This document shows positions 45,450 through 54,033 of a stretch of DNA of 64,000 bases, piece by piece. Positions within the stretch are counted from its first letter, which is position 1; the number at the start of each line of letters is the position of its first letter. The position numbers and the translations under genes are program-made. The notes below the pieces were generated by a model, which worked only from the letters and a program-made list of their open reading frames with translations, was not told where the DNA came from and did not search any database. Source of the DNA: Alkalispirochaeta americana (GTDB lineage Bacteria > Spirochaetota > Spirochaetia > DSM-27196 > Alkalispirochaetaceae); the NCBI RefSeq assembly GCF_900156105.1, contig NZ_FTMS01000017.1, positions 1-64,000 of the forward strand. Reading direction: 5' to 3'.

Positions 45450-46630
45450 GTCCCCGGAAGGATTATCGTGACGCACGTGCCTTGCTGCTCCTGCGACCGA
45501 ATCTGCAAGGCCCCCCCATGGGCCTCGACAACATTTTTTACCACCACCATCCCCAGGCCGGTTCCTCCGGCAGAACGGGTAAAAAAGGGCTCAAAGACCC
45601 GGTCCAGAACGTCGGGGGCCATTCCCACTCCGTTATCCTGAATTTCAAAGGTGACTGACCGCTCCTGACGAAGAACCCTGATCTGAATCGTTCCTTCCGA
45701 CGCACAGGCCTTTCGCGCATTGTCGAGGAGGTTCAGAAGAGCCCTCACCATTCTGTGGAAATCAACGACGATGGGAACATCCTCCTCAATAACGGTTTCC
45801 ACCGTTACCCCTGAGGTCCGGAAATACTCTTGCCCGCAGGCGATCGCTTCGGAGATCACCAGTGAGGGAGCTACCACCGACATATCGAGCCGCACCTCAC
45901 CGCGGGTATAATCCAGCAGCTCGCCTGCCATGTGGGAAAGCCGCTCCGCTTCCCTGGAGACACGGCGGGCAAAGTCACGAACACGATCGGGATTGTCAGC
46001 CACGTGTTCCAGCATGGAGGCATAGCCCTTCAGAACAGCTACGGGGTTTCGGATGTCGTGAAGAATCATATCGGACATTTTCCCCAGGTTGGAAAGGCGC
46101 TCATGGTGAAGGATTTCCTGCTGTGCTTTTTCAAGCTGATCGTAGGCGCGGGACAATTCCTGATTGCGGTGATTCAGATCAGCCACAAAACTGTCGTTGC
46201 TCTCGCGGACGATCGCCGAGAGAGATCGCATGACGGCCAAAGCCAGCCTGGGGAAGCGCTCTACCAGGCCCTGAAAGATATCTCGCGAAAGGGAGAGTAA
46301 TTCTACCGAAGCCCTGGCGACCGCCGTGGCACTGCGAGGGAGACTGTCCACCAGGGCCATCTCTCCGAAGAACCGGCCAGGCCCGTACTCTGCCAGAAGA
46401 TTTTCCCCGGAAGAACCGTGGTTCTTCCAGACCTCTACGGACCCGGTCATGACGATGAAGAGACAATCTCCCTGCTCTCCTTCACGAAAGATGACAGAAC
46501 CACCAGAGAAAGATTGCTTCTCGCAGGCCCCCAGGATCTCTTCCAGAAGCTGATCCGACAGATTTTGAAAAAAATAGGCCTTCCGCAAAAACTGAAAGGC
46601 GTTGCCAAGAAATTCGCCTCTTTCCTGCAA
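45443..46630 (-). CDS. soluble sensor histidine kinase with cyclic-nucleotide-binding domain
   Basis: 395 aa, no TM helix. Residues about 15-135 form a Crp-like cNMP fold (VIFREGEQGDCLFIVMTGSV, GRFFGEMALVDSLPRSATAV). The FGEMALVDSLPRSATA phosphate cassette is well kept, so it may truly bind cAMP or cGMP. HisKA follows with His in MILHDIRNPVAVLKGY, then HATPase with NLLDNARKA, DNGVGM and GGTGLGMVVVK. No response regulator lies beside it; the target is unknown. The kinase and ATPase motifs look active. Confidence 0.9.
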   Translation of the reverse strand: MQERGEFLGNAFQFLRKAYFFQNLSDQLLEEILGACEKQSFSGGSVIFREGEQGDCLFIVMTGSVEVWKNHGSSGENLLAEYGPGRFFGEMALVDSLPRSATAVARASVELLSLSRDIFQGLVERFPRLALAVMRSLSAIVRESNDSFVADLNHRNQELSRAYDQLEKAQQEILHHERLSNLGKMSDMILHDIRNPVAVLKGYASMLEHVADNPDRVRDFARRVSREAERLSHMAGELLDYTRGEVRLDMSVVAPSLVISEAIACGQEYFRTSGVTVETVIEEDVPIVVDFHRMVRALLNLLDNARKACASEGTIQIRVLRQERSVTFEIQDNGVGMAPDVLDRVFEPFFTRSAGGTGLGMVVVKNVVEAHGGALQIRSQEQQGTCVTIILPGTY

Positions 46631-46651
46631 ACCAGCCCCCTTAAAAAAGAA

Positions 46652-46682
46652 ATAAAAAAAGAGCCCCCGAGGAGGCTCTTTT
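46652..46682 (-). terminator. intrinsic terminator of the flaA operon
   Basis: On the minus strand, a 9-bp stem (AAAAGAGCC with GGCTCTTTT, 8-nt loop) flows into a T-run from the A-tract at 46652-46660. It sits 23 bp after the stop of the second flaA gene and separates it from the kinase gene. Confidence 0.88.
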
Positions 46683-46704
46683 GCTTGCCATGGCTTACTG
46701 GTGC

Positions 46705-47409
46705 TTACCAGTTATCGATCATATCGTCGGGATCCCGACTCTCTTCGGCAAAAAGATCCGTCACCGCTCGGAGATCGTCAAAATAAACGTAGTAACTACC
46801 GTAGGTCTCGGGAATAAAGGTGTTAACCACCAAACCTCGTATTCTGATTCCTGTCTCGGTGTTGTAATGAGGATTCCGTTGAACCACCGAGGGAGGAACA
46901 GCCACGGTCAGTTGTTTCCAGCCGCTGAAGTTCAGCCTCCCCATGGGCAGGACGTTCACGTTTCCGAAGTAATCCTCGATAACAATGCTCAGTTCGTGGT
47001 TGAAATTACGGCCCACCACCCACACCGAGAGGGTCTTCACGATCCCGGGCACCGCCAGGGGACGCACAGGACGCAGAGAGACTGTAGCGGCTCCCCGGCG
47101 ATAGAAATCGGTCCGAACACCGATCACGTAGTCGTCGACAACCTCGATCCCCGCCTCTACCTCGCCGGGAATGGGCTCCTTGTCTGCCGGGCCTCCCGCA
47201 ACACGGCGATGCATGACAACTCCCACATCGGCGGCTACCGAAGGAATCCAGAACCCCGGATCCTCGAACCGGTCGATCGAAATCTCCTGGAGGTTCTGCT
47301 GCGCAGCATCGACGCCAATCCCCGCCGGGTCAGGAAGGGTCTCCTGGGCAGTCACGGCCCAAACCAATCCGCACAGCATCACACCAACAAGCAGTTTTGT
47401 TTTCTTCAT
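46705..47409 (-). CDS. flaA2: periplasmic flagellar sheath protein FlaA (second copy)
   Basis: 234 aa with a signal peptide (hydrophobic residues about 6-20; AVTAQ cleavage region). FlaA family features: EISIDRFEDPGFW, LSVWVVGRNFNHELSIVIEDYFG, and a YYVYFDDLRAVTDLF end, aligning with FlaA1 beside it. FlaA is secreted to the periplasm and coats the FlaB core of the spirochaete endoflagellum. It starts 3 nt after flaA1. The two proteins share architecture but are well diverged. Confidence 0.9.
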   Translation of the reverse strand: MKKTKLLVGVMLCGLVWAVTAQETLPDPAGIGVDAAQQNLQEISIDRFEDPGFWIPSVAADVGVVMHRRVAGGPADKEPIPGEVEAGIEVVDDYVIGVRTDFYRRGAATVSLRPVRPLAVPGIVKTLSVWVVGRNFNHELSIVIEDYFGNVNVLPMGRLNFSGWKQLTVAVPPSVVQRNPHYNTETGIRIRGLVVNTFIPETYGSYYVYFDDLRAVTDLFAEESRDPDDMIDNW

Positions 47410-47412
47410 CGC

Positions 47413-48174
47413 TTACATTCCCTCGCCTTCAGCCCACATCTCCCGAACAAAATCAGGATCCCGGAGATCCTCTCCGTCAAAGGGATCGCGGTACAGGTCA
47501 GTTTCCACCTTAATCTCGTCCAGATACACAAAGAAGCCGTTCACCCGCTCCCGGGGACGGGTCCAGAGCACGATCTTGACCAGCTCCAGCCCCCGAAGGT
47601 CCGACGCAAACTCTCCGCCACGGATCTCCGCCATGTACCGTGATTCCTGGGGTATCCAGGTGGGAATCTCTACGCGAAGGTTTCTCCAGCCCCGGTAGTT
47701 GATGTCACCCAGCTTGAGGACATGGACCATGCCTCGATAATCACGAAGGTGGATATCCATGTAGTAATCAAAGTTGGAACCCCAGACCCACATATCAAGA
47801 AAGCGGACCCGGCCGGGAATGGGGATTCCCCGTGGTTCCTGCTCACCATCCTCACCAGGCTCAACGGGAATGAACTCCAGAAAGTTGTACCCCTGGCGAT
47901 CAAATGCGGCCTGGACACCCAGAGCACGAAGTTCCCGCCCCTCGGGCTCCCGCCGGTAGAGCGCTTCGGGAAAGGTTCTGACAAAGGATACCCGAGGGTA
48001 CCCCTCGGCGATGAACTTTCCAGCCCGTACGATCCAGGGGCTCTCCCCGGGGGTGTCGAAGTCTTCTATCACAATTGTCTGAAAGTTGGTCGTTGCCTGC
48101 TGTTGCGCAAACGATAGTGTGGGCACCAACAGCGCAACGACAAGACTAAAACCGAGCAGGCGACCTGTACTCAT
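47413..48174 (-). CDS. flaA1: periplasmic flagellar sheath protein FlaA (first copy)
   Basis: 253 aa with a signal peptide ending near LSFAQ. Family segments IVIEDFDTPGESPW, VRFLDMWVWGSNFDYYMDIHLRDYRGMVHVLKLGD and FFVYLDEIKVETDLYRDPFDGE are present. It forms the flagellar sheath with FlaA2. It is first in the two-gene operon under a consensus promoter, with SD AAGGAG ahead of the ATG. Confidence 0.93.
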   Translation of the reverse strand: MSTGRLLGFSLVVALLVPTLSFAQQQATTNFQTIVIEDFDTPGESPWIVRAGKFIAEGYPRVSFVRTFPEALYRREPEGRELRALGVQAAFDRQGYNFLEFIPVEPGEDGEQEPRGIPIPGRVRFLDMWVWGSNFDYYMDIHLRDYRGMVHVLKLGDINYRGWRNLRVEIPTWIPQESRYMAEIRGGEFASDLRGLELVKIVLWTRPRERVNGFFVYLDEIKVETDLYRDPFDGEDLRDPDFVREMWAEGEGM

Positions 48175-48235
48175 GTATCTACTCCTTACCGCATTATCTT
48201 GTATCTCACCAGAGGGAAGAGATTTTCACCGTCCT

Positions 48236-48270
48236 AGGGCATTATAGGAATGCCCTCCCTGCTTTGTCAA
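48236..48270 (-). promoter_or_regulatory. flaA promoter with dyad over the -10 box
   Basis: On the minus strand TTGACA (48265-48270), 18-bp spacer, TATAAT (48241-48246): both hexamers match the sigma-70 consensus exactly. A perfect inverted repeat with 8-bp arms (AGGGCATT and AATGCCCT, 5-bp spacer, 48236-48256) is centred on the -10 element. This is a typical repressor position. The transcript should start near 48234. Confidence 0.82.
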
Positions 48271-48301
48271 ACAGTCTTGGTATATCAACCAGCCCTTTCG
48301 G

Positions 48302-49198
48302 TCAGTATCGGTAAAACACTGCAGGCACGTAAATAATTTCACCGCTTTTTCCCGGAAGTTCCCTGGAAACCTGCTCCTTCAAGGCCCGCGCCAGGTCCAG
48401 CACAATCGCTCCGGCCAGAGGAAGCCCCGCCGTCCTTAACCGCGATGCTGTGGCGCGAAAGAGACTTTCCGTTACCACCTCGGGGACAGCCAGCCCCTCC
48501 CGCAGAAAGGCCTCGGGCAAATGCCGGAGAACCCCTGCGGAATTCGCTCCCCCGAGCACGAGGAGGCCCGTGACCCCACCTTCATCGGCGTTGTCCGAGT
48601 TATCGGAGTTCCCGATTGCCCTGCGGACTATCTCCCCGACTATCCGGGATGCGTCCGTATCCTCTTCGAGGATCAGCAGGGATTCTCCGGCCAGGAGAGC
48701 AAGCGAATCCAGCTCCTGCGGGGACAACGACGACTCCCCCAGGACCACCACCAGCGAGGGACCATCACGCCCCTCCTGCAACCAGACCAGAGCATCCCGG
48801 AGCGCCTCCTGCCGATCGGGATCGGGAAGGAGCGCAATCCCTTCAGGGGGAACTCCTCCCCGGGCGCGGAGACCTTCTGTAGCCGATGAGGATTCCAGTG
48901 CAGGATTTGAACGGGGGAGGAAAAAAAGAGGGCGCCGCCGGAAGGCGTGAGCCCGGAGTTCTCCCTTTTCGCCGGGCTCATCTCCCCAGCCAAAATGAAC
49001 CCGCAGGGTTGTCCCGCTGCGGCGAACCTCCTGATCCAGGTCATCCTGAAGAGGGGTATTCTCGAACACGGGAGGGACATGGAGGTCGGTCGGAGCACAC
49101 CCCATGAGGAAGATCGCCTGAGACAGGACCCACAGAATGACCCCTGCCGAAGCAAATTGCCTAGCCCTTCCTGGGGGCACCGGAGAAGAGTACACCAT
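48302..49198 (-). CDS. hypothetical lipoprotein
   Basis: 298 aa. Signal peptide with a lipobox FLMGC (Cys34). The mature part has alternating strand/helix segments such as SLVVVLGESSLSPQELDSLALLAG and VTGLLVLGGANSAGVLRHLPEAFLREG, suggestive of a periplasmic-binding or Rossmann-like two-lobed fold, but no family is recognised. It overlaps the upstream membrane-protein gene by 38 nt, which supports cotranscription. It lies upstream of flaA on the same strand, separated by the flaA promoter. Confidence 0.65.
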   Translation of the reverse strand: MVYSSPVPPGRARQFASAGVILWVLSQAIFLMGCAPTDLHVPPVFENTPLQDDLDQEVRRSGTTLRVHFGWGDEPGEKGELRAHAFRRRPLFFLPRSNPALESSSATEGLRARGGVPPEGIALLPDPDRQEALRDALVWLQEGRDGPSLVVVLGESSLSPQELDSLALLAGESLLILEEDTDASRIVGEIVRRAIGNSDNSDNADEGGVTGLLVLGGANSAGVLRHLPEAFLREGLAVPEVVTESLFRATASRLRTAGLPLAGAIVLDLARALKEQVSRELPGKSGEIIYVPAVFYRY

Positions 49199-49832
49199 AA
49201 AAGACCCCTCCCGTGAGGATCAGTACCAGCAGAAGCAAGGCGAAGGCCTGAAGGGGTCTCAACCACTCGAACAAAGCCGCCACCATCGCCGCCGCCGGAA
49301 GATAGACGGGAGGAACCGCCCAGAGCCGAAGATCGCCCTCCCGGCCCAGACCAAGAACCAGCACGAGAGGCATCACCAAAACGACACCCAGCCGAAGCAG
49401 GGGCAGCACCACCAGAGGATAAACAGTCCAGAACCCGTCATGAAGGATCACATCGGTTACCGCGACCAGGAAGAAAACGGTGGCAAAAAACCCCAGGTAC
49501 AACAGGTAGCGCTCGCGCTGGGTTTTTTCAGGCACACGATGAACGACGATCCAGGCCGCGGCCGCCGCCAGACAGGCCCACACCGCATATTCCACAATCA
49601 AATGATAGAGGAATAGCCCCCCCAGGCTATACTGATAGGGGATACTCCACTGGACGGCCATCCGCACCAGAAACATCGCGACAAAGATGAAAATCCCCGG
49701 CAACACAGCATAGCGAACCAGGAGATAGCGTAAATCAGCCGACGGGGCATCACCAGGAGAAACCCGATCGGCCAGAAGCAGCCCCGCTACAACGGCTGCC
49801 AGAGGCGCCGAAAAAAGAAGAAAGGTCACCAT
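49161..49832 (-). CDS. hypothetical integral membrane protein
   Basis: About 223 aa from ATG 49830-49832, with six or seven predicted TM helices and almost no soluble part (for example VTFLLFSAPLAAVVAGLLLAD at the start and LLLVLILTGGVFYGVLFSG at the end). The frame is open further upstream into the metX leader, but those residues are charged and unlikely to be translated. No transporter motif is recognised. It is coupled to the downstream lipoprotein gene, so the two may act together at the envelope. Confidence 0.6.
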   Translation of the reverse strand: MVTFLLFSAPLAAVVAGLLLADRVSPGDAPSADLRYLLVRYAVLPGIFIFVAMFLVRMAVQWSIPYQYSLGGLFLYHLIVEYAVWACLAAAAAWIVVHRVPEKTQRERYLLYLGFFATVFFLVAVTDVILHDGFWTVYPLVVLPLLRLGVVLVMPLVLVLGLGREGDLRLWAVPPVYLPAAAMVAALFEWLRPLQAFALLLLVLILTGGVFYGVLFSGAPRKG

Positions 49833-49911
49833 AACAACAGCTACGGTATCATTCCTCTTGCATAGAAGACAAGCAAGGAAGTAGGTTCTTACCCGATACG
49901 AAGGAGGCACT

Positions 49912-51051
49912 GTGGAACAATCACCCAACGGTCTGGTTGTCCCCCGAACCATTCAACTTGAGATTCCCCCCGGAGGATTCCCCCTGGAAAGCGGGAAAAC
50001 CCTGCCGGAAGTGGTGGTCCAGTACGAGACCTACGGGAAACTGAACGAGAACAGGGACAACACAATTCTTCTTCTTCACGCCTTCAGCGGTGACGCCCAT
50101 GCGGCCGGCCTCCACACCCCCCGGGACCGTCACCCCGGCTGGTGGGACGATATGGTCCGCCCCGGAGGGGCCTTCGACACGAACAAGTTCTTCGTGATTT
50201 GTTCGAACGTCCTGGGAGGGTGCCGTGGCACCACCGGCCCCGGCTCAAAGAACCCCACCACAGGCATCCCCTGGGCGATGTCCTTTCCCACGGTCACCAT
50301 CGGGGACATGGTGGAGGTCCAGCGCCAGCTCCTGCGGCAACTGGGTATAGACCGTCTCCACGCCACAGCAGGAGGATCCATGGGTGGGATGCAGGCCCTG
50401 GAATGGGCCATACGCTATCCCGGGATCGCACAGCAAACAATTCTTCTGGCATCCACCCACCGCCTTGGCGCCCAGGGTATTGCTTTCAACGCCGTGGGGC
50501 GCAACGCCATCACCTCGGATCCCAACTGGAACAAGGGGAACTACTACGACGGCCCTCAACCCTCCCGAGGCCTCGCTATCGCCCGCATGGTGGGCCACAT
50601 TACCTATCTCTCGTCAGAATCGATGCGCCGGAAGTTTGGCCGCCGGCTTCAGGAAACCCACCAGGGCGAGGAGAAACACCTCGATCTTCAGGATCAATTT
50701 GCCGTGGAGAGCTACCTGGAATACCAGGGAGAAAAGTTCGTGGACCGTTTCGATGCAAACAGCTACATCTACCTCTCGAAAGCCCTGGACTATTACGATG
50801 CCGGGGCCTCCCGGGACGGCCTGGAAGCGGCCCTGGCCCGAACCGACAGCCGGTTCCTCGTCCTTTCCTACTCTTCGGACTGGCTCTTTCCCACGGATCA
50901 ATCCAAGGAAATCGTCTATGCCCTGGCCCGGGCGGGAAAGGATGTCTCTTTCAACGAGATTAACAGCCCCTACGGCCACGATTCCTTTCTGCTGGAATCA
51001 CACCTGCAGCGCGATCTCATTAGCGCTTTTCTGGAAGGAGGAACCTCGTGA
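49912..51051 (+). CDS. metX: homoserine O-acetyltransferase
   Basis: 379 aa from GTG 49912 with AAGGAGG (49901-49907). Alpha/beta hydrolase: nucleophile Ser in GGSMGGMQALEW, Asp in SSDWLFP, His in GHDSFLLE. It activates homoserine for methionine synthesis using acetyl-CoA (succinyl-CoA in some members). The tandem metW overlap (GTGA at 51048) is the common metXW arrangement. No SAM riboswitch is visible in the short leader. Confidence 0.94.
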   Translation: MEQSPNGLVVPRTIQLEIPPGGFPLESGKTLPEVVVQYETYGKLNENRDNTILLLHAFSGDAHAAGLHTPRDRHPGWWDDMVRPGGAFDTNKFFVICSNVLGGCRGTTGPGSKNPTTGIPWAMSFPTVTIGDMVEVQRQLLRQLGIDRLHATAGGSMGGMQALEWAIRYPGIAQQTILLASTHRLGAQGIAFNAVGRNAITSDPNWNKGNYYDGPQPSRGLAIARMVGHITYLSSESMRRKFGRRLQETHQGEEKHLDLQDQFAVESYLEYQGEKFVDRFDANSYIYLSKALDYYDAGASRDGLEAALARTDSRFLVLSYSSDWLFPTDQSKEIVYALARAGKDVSFNEINSPYGHDSFLLESHLQRDLISAFLEGGTS

Positions 51052-51626
51052 GTGTTTTTGACCATATAATTGCCATGGTGGAGCCGGGATCGACCGTCCT
51101 GGACCTGGGTTGCGACGACGGCACCCTCCTGAAACGTCTGGCCCAGGAGAAGCAGGTGATCGGCCGCGGCGTCGACATCGACGACCGATCGATCCAGGAG
51201 TGCATCCGAAAGGGAATCAGCGTGTTTCACGGTGACCTCGACGAAGGGCTGAAGGACCACCCTTCGGGAAGTTACGACTACGTCATCCTCAGCCGGACAT
51301 TGCAGCAAGTCCGTAACCCGGCTCACCTTCTGGAAGAAATCATTCGGGTGGGTCGCCGGGGAATCGTGAACTACCCCAACTTTGCCTATCTGCTCAACCG
51401 CTTTCAGCTGGGCCTTGGCGGGAGAATGCCCGTGAACCGCAACATTCCTTATAGCTGGCACAACACCCCGAACATCCATTTTTTCACCCACAAGGACTTC
51501 CGGGAGCTCTGTCGCGAGAAACACATCCGCATCACCAAGGAACTCTTTCTCCACCGGAAAAACCCGATACCCCCGCTGTGGCCAAACCTCCTGGCCACTG
51601 ACGTGTGCTGCCTGATCCAGCGCTGA
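51048..51626 (+). CDS. metW: MetW, methionine biosynthesis partner of MetX
   Basis: 192 aa from GTG 51048, overlapping metX by 4 nt. Methyltransferase-like fold with the SAM-loop-like VLDLGCDDGTLL and the family-specific GRRGIVNYPNFAYLLNRFQL and PYSWHNTPNIHFFT. MetW is required with MetX for acyl-homoserine formation in several bacteria, probably as a subunit or activator rather than an enzyme. Confidence 0.93.
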   Translation: MSVFDHIIAMVEPGSTVLDLGCDDGTLLKRLAQEKQVIGRGVDIDDRSIQECIRKGISVFHGDLDEGLKDHPSGSYDYVILSRTLQQVRNPAHLLEEIIRVGRRGIVNYPNFAYLLNRFQLGLGGRMPVNRNIPYSWHNTPNIHFFTHKDFRELCREKHIRITKELFLHRKNPIPPLWPNLLATDVCCLIQR

Positions 51627-51790
51627 CCAGAAACAAACCCGGACAGCAGGGCAACTGTTTAACGCCATCTTCGACGCTTCTTTCACAACCTGGCCAGCTT
51701 CTAAAATGCCCCCGGGGACAAGAGAAGCGGAAAAAGTTGAAAGAAGACCGCGAAAGCAGAGAAATATTCCCCGGACCCCGCTCTAAGGAT

Positions 51791-51819
51791 TTGACTCTTT
51801 TCCCGGGCAATGCTATGGT
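51791..51819 (+). promoter_or_regulatory. promoter of the infC-rpmI-rplT operon
   Basis: TTGACT (51791-51796), 17-bp spacer, extended -10 TGCTATGGT (TATGGT at 51814-51819). It places the transcript start near 51826, about 35 nt before infC. The preceding 51627-51790 holds no gene or recognised leader structure. Confidence 0.72.
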
Positions 51820-51859
51820 TTCTGACCAGTAATCAAGCATTCACATTGCGGGAGGTATA

Positions 51860-52381
51860 TTGGCCAAACAAGATTTACGCACCAATGAAGCTATAAAGGT
51901 GCGAGAGGTTCGACTGGTAGGAAGCGACGGACAACAGCTAGGCATTGTCCCTACCATTGAGGCGCTGAAGATGGCGCGAGATCAGGACATCGACCTGGTC
52001 GAGGTTGCGCCCCAGGCAAAACCTCCGGTTTGTAAAATACTTGATTATGGAAAGTTCAAGTTTGAACAGGAGAAAAACGCCCGGGATTCCCGAAAGAAAC
52101 AGAAGCTCCTGAAACTGAAAGAGGTCAGGATGCAGCCCAAGATCGAAATCCACGATCTTGAGTTCAAAACCCGACAGATCAAAGAGTTTCTGGAGCAAGG
52201 CTCCAAGGTTAAGGTAACAATCCGCTTCCGGGGAAGAGAGCTCGCCCACACCGACCGGGGAAAACTCGTCCTCGACCGGATTCTCGGCCTGCTCGATACA
52301 CCCCACGTGGTTGACCGAAGACCGATGATGGAGGGGCGTTTCATGTCGATGATTCTTTCACCGGGATCCAAGGGTAAATAA
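51860..52381 (+). CDS. infC: translation initiation factor IF-3
   Basis: 173 aa, full length, with N- and C-terminal domains ([48 protein letters not shown] spans the C-domain start). The start codon is TTG (51860) with GGGAGG directly upstream. infC genes typically use poor start codons so IF-3 can autoregulate; TTG fits. Standard infC-rpmI-rplT order follows. Confidence 0.97.
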   Translation: MAKQDLRTNEAIKVREVRLVGSDGQQLGIVPTIEALKMARDQDIDLVEVAPQAKPPVCKILDYGKFKFEQEKNARDSRKKQKLLKLKEVRMQPKIEIHDLEFKTRQIKEFLEQGSKVKVTIRFRGRELAHTDRGKLVLDRILGLLDTPHVVDRRPMMEGRFMSMILSPGSKGK

Positions 52382-52397
52382 AGATCAGGAGCATCGC

Positions 52398-52595
52398 ATG
52401 CCAAAAATGAAAACCCGCCGCGCTGCGGCGAAGCGCTTCTCTCTGACGGGGAGCGGCAAGGTAAAGTACAAGAAGCAGGGACTGCGCCACATTCTTACCA
52501 AGAAGTCAACGAAGCGCAAACGCAATTTGCGCAAAACAGGTATCCTGAGTCCTGCCGAAGAAAAGCGGGCCCGGGCCCTGCTTGGCAAGGGCTAA
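52398..52595 (+). CDS. rpmI: 50S ribosomal protein L35
   Basis: 65 aa, normal length, basic throughout: [20 protein letters not shown] at the N-terminus and a [11 protein letters not shown]-terminal region. It lies 16 bp after infC and is cotranscribed with it. Confidence 0.97.
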   Translation: MPKMKTRRAAAKRFSLTGSGKVKYKKQGLRHILTKKSTKRKRNLRKTGILSPAEEKRARALLGKG

Positions 52596-52641
52596 TCCCG
52601 GTTACACCCGAGAGATTTGAGAGAGAAGAGGAAGAAACACC

Positions 52642-53001
52642 ATGCCACGAGCAGTAGACGGAACGCGGCGCAAGGATCGTCGCAAGAAGATCACTTCGCA
52701 AACAAAAGGTTATTGGGGCCGAAGGAAAAACGCCTTCCGCACCGCCAAGGACGCCCTGTCCAAATCGCTGGAATACGCCTATCGGGACCGAAAAGCCCGC
52801 AAGAGGGACTTCCGTCGCCTCTGGATCACCCGAATCAGTGCAGCCTGCCGGGCCGAGGGCGTAACCTACTCCCGCTTCATGGAAGGGCTCCGCAAAGCCG
52901 ACATCCAGATGGACAGAAAAGCCCTCTCAAACCTGGCTGTTGAAGACCGCGACGCTTTTAACCAGCTCGTATCCGCCTCTCGCGCTCAGCTCGACGGCTG
53001 A
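52642..53001 (+). CDS. rplT: 50S ribosomal protein L20
   Basis: 119 aa, full length. PRAVDGTRRKDRRKKI, then the KGYWGRRKNAFRTAKDAL block typical of L20; VTYSRFMEGLRKADIQMDRK in the C-terminal half. L20 represses its own operon in other bacteria. It is followed at 35 bp by cell-division genes. Confidence 0.97.
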   Translation: MPRAVDGTRRKDRRKKITSQTKGYWGRRKNAFRTAKDALSKSLEYAYRDRKARKRDFRRLWITRISAACRAEGVTYSRFMEGLRKADIQMDRKALSNLAVEDRDAFNQLVSASRAQLDG

Positions 53002-53035
53002 GCGCGGTCCTTACAGGATAACCGGAAAGGATCCC

Positions 53036-53650
53036 ATGATTAAAATCGAACAGGTTCGCCTCCTGGAACAACGCGTACAAAAGGTAATCACCCGGGTAGG
53101 CGAGTTGCAGGCGGAAAACACGACCCTCCGTGAAGAGCTCCAGACGTATCAAGACCGGATATCCGACCTTGAGGCACGCCTTGAAGGGTACGCCTCAAGT
53201 CAGGAAGAGATCGAAGCAGGAATCCTCAGCGCCCTTCAACGGCTCGATGAGGTTGAAGACACCCTGGGAGAAGAAGGAACGGAAGGTCGCCAGATCGAGG
53301 TAGATATACCGTCCGAACCGGAGTCAGTTTCTCAGTCCGGGGAACCCTTGCAAGAGGATGAGGATCAGGACGAACATCAGGAACTGATGAATGACGGGGC
53401 TGACCAGGGCGACACCAATCCGGAAGTTGCCGGGAGTGAAACCGCCGACTCCGAAGCACCCGGGACCGACCCCCACGAAGCATCCGCATTCCATGGTGAT
53501 GATCACCACGGTGACTACAACGAAGAGACAAATCGCCACGGCGATGCTCACTCCGAAGAAGATCACCGCCAGGAAGGGGATTCCTTCGGTGCCGGACCTG
53601 ATGAAAGCAGCGATTCTCACCAGACCGGGCCCGAACTGGATATCTTCTGA
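53036..53650 (+). CDS. coiled-coil protein with acidic His-rich tail, ZapB-like position
   Basis: 204 aa from ATG 53036 (SD GGAAAGG). Residues 1-85 form a coiled coil (LLEQRVQKVITRVGELQAEN), similar in kind to ZapB. Residues 95-204 are low complexity, very Asp/Glu/His-rich (GDDHHGDYNEETNRHGDAH) and probably disordered. It is 4 bp ahead of zapA, so a divisome-associated role is inferred from context. The tail could bind metal ions non-specifically; that is speculative. Confidence 0.65.
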   Translation: MIKIEQVRLLEQRVQKVITRVGELQAENTTLREELQTYQDRISDLEARLEGYASSQEEIEAGILSALQRLDEVEDTLGEEGTEGRQIEVDIPSEPESVSQSGEPLQEDEDQDEHQELMNDGADQGDTNPEVAGSETADSEAPGTDPHEASAFHGDDHHGDYNEETNRHGDAHSEEDHRQEGDSFGAGPDESSDSHQTGPELDIF

Positions 53651-53654
53651 TCAG

Positions 53655-53954
53655 ATGTCCACGATGATGAGGATCGACTTGCTGGGAACATCCTTCCAGA
53701 TACAGTCCGACGAAGAACCGGAGTACCTTGAGGAGATCCTCAGTTACTACCGCGATCGGCTTCAGGAGATTGAGGAAACGGTTGCTACCCGAGACCCCCT
53801 GAAAAAGTCGATCCTCGCGGCCCTGGTCGTGACGGATGAACTATTCCGGAGCCGCTCCGAAGGGGCGAGCTCCGAAGATGTCGGGGAGATCGAAGAGATC
53901 GCCCACCGCCTGCTTCAGTCAATCGACGAGATCCTTCCAGAACCTTCCCCCTGA
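53655..53954 (+). CDS. zapA: cell division protein ZapA
   Basis: About 99 aa from ATG 53655; ATGs at 53664 and 53667 are alternatives. The N-terminal beta part RIDLLGTSFQIQSDEEPEYL and the helix DPLKKSILAALVVTDELFR fit ZapA. It bundles FtsZ filaments at the division ring. It directly follows the coiled-coil gene. Confidence 0.85.
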   Translation: MSTMMRIDLLGTSFQIQSDEEPEYLEEILSYYRDRLQEIEETVATRDPLKKSILAALVVTDELFRSRSEGASSEDVGEIEEIAHRLLQSIDEILPEPSP

Positions 53955-53993
53955 TCCTGACTGTTCTACTACCTATCCACCCAACCATTTCAG

Positions 53994-54022
53994 TTGACAT
54001 CCCCCCATGAATAGCGTACCGT
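53994..54022 (+). promoter_or_regulatory. promoter of the PlzA-like gene
   Basis: TTGACA (53994-53999), 17-bp spacer, TACCGT (54017-54022). The expected start near 54029 is only about 5 nt before the ATG at 54034 and lies downstream of the ATG at 54007, which argues for a leaderless message starting at 54034. Confidence 0.55.
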
Positions 54023-54033
54023 GGTACCCACCC

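Noticed and set aside
49833-49911. SAM riboswitch ahead of metX
   Set aside because: The leader is too short and shows none of the expected helices.
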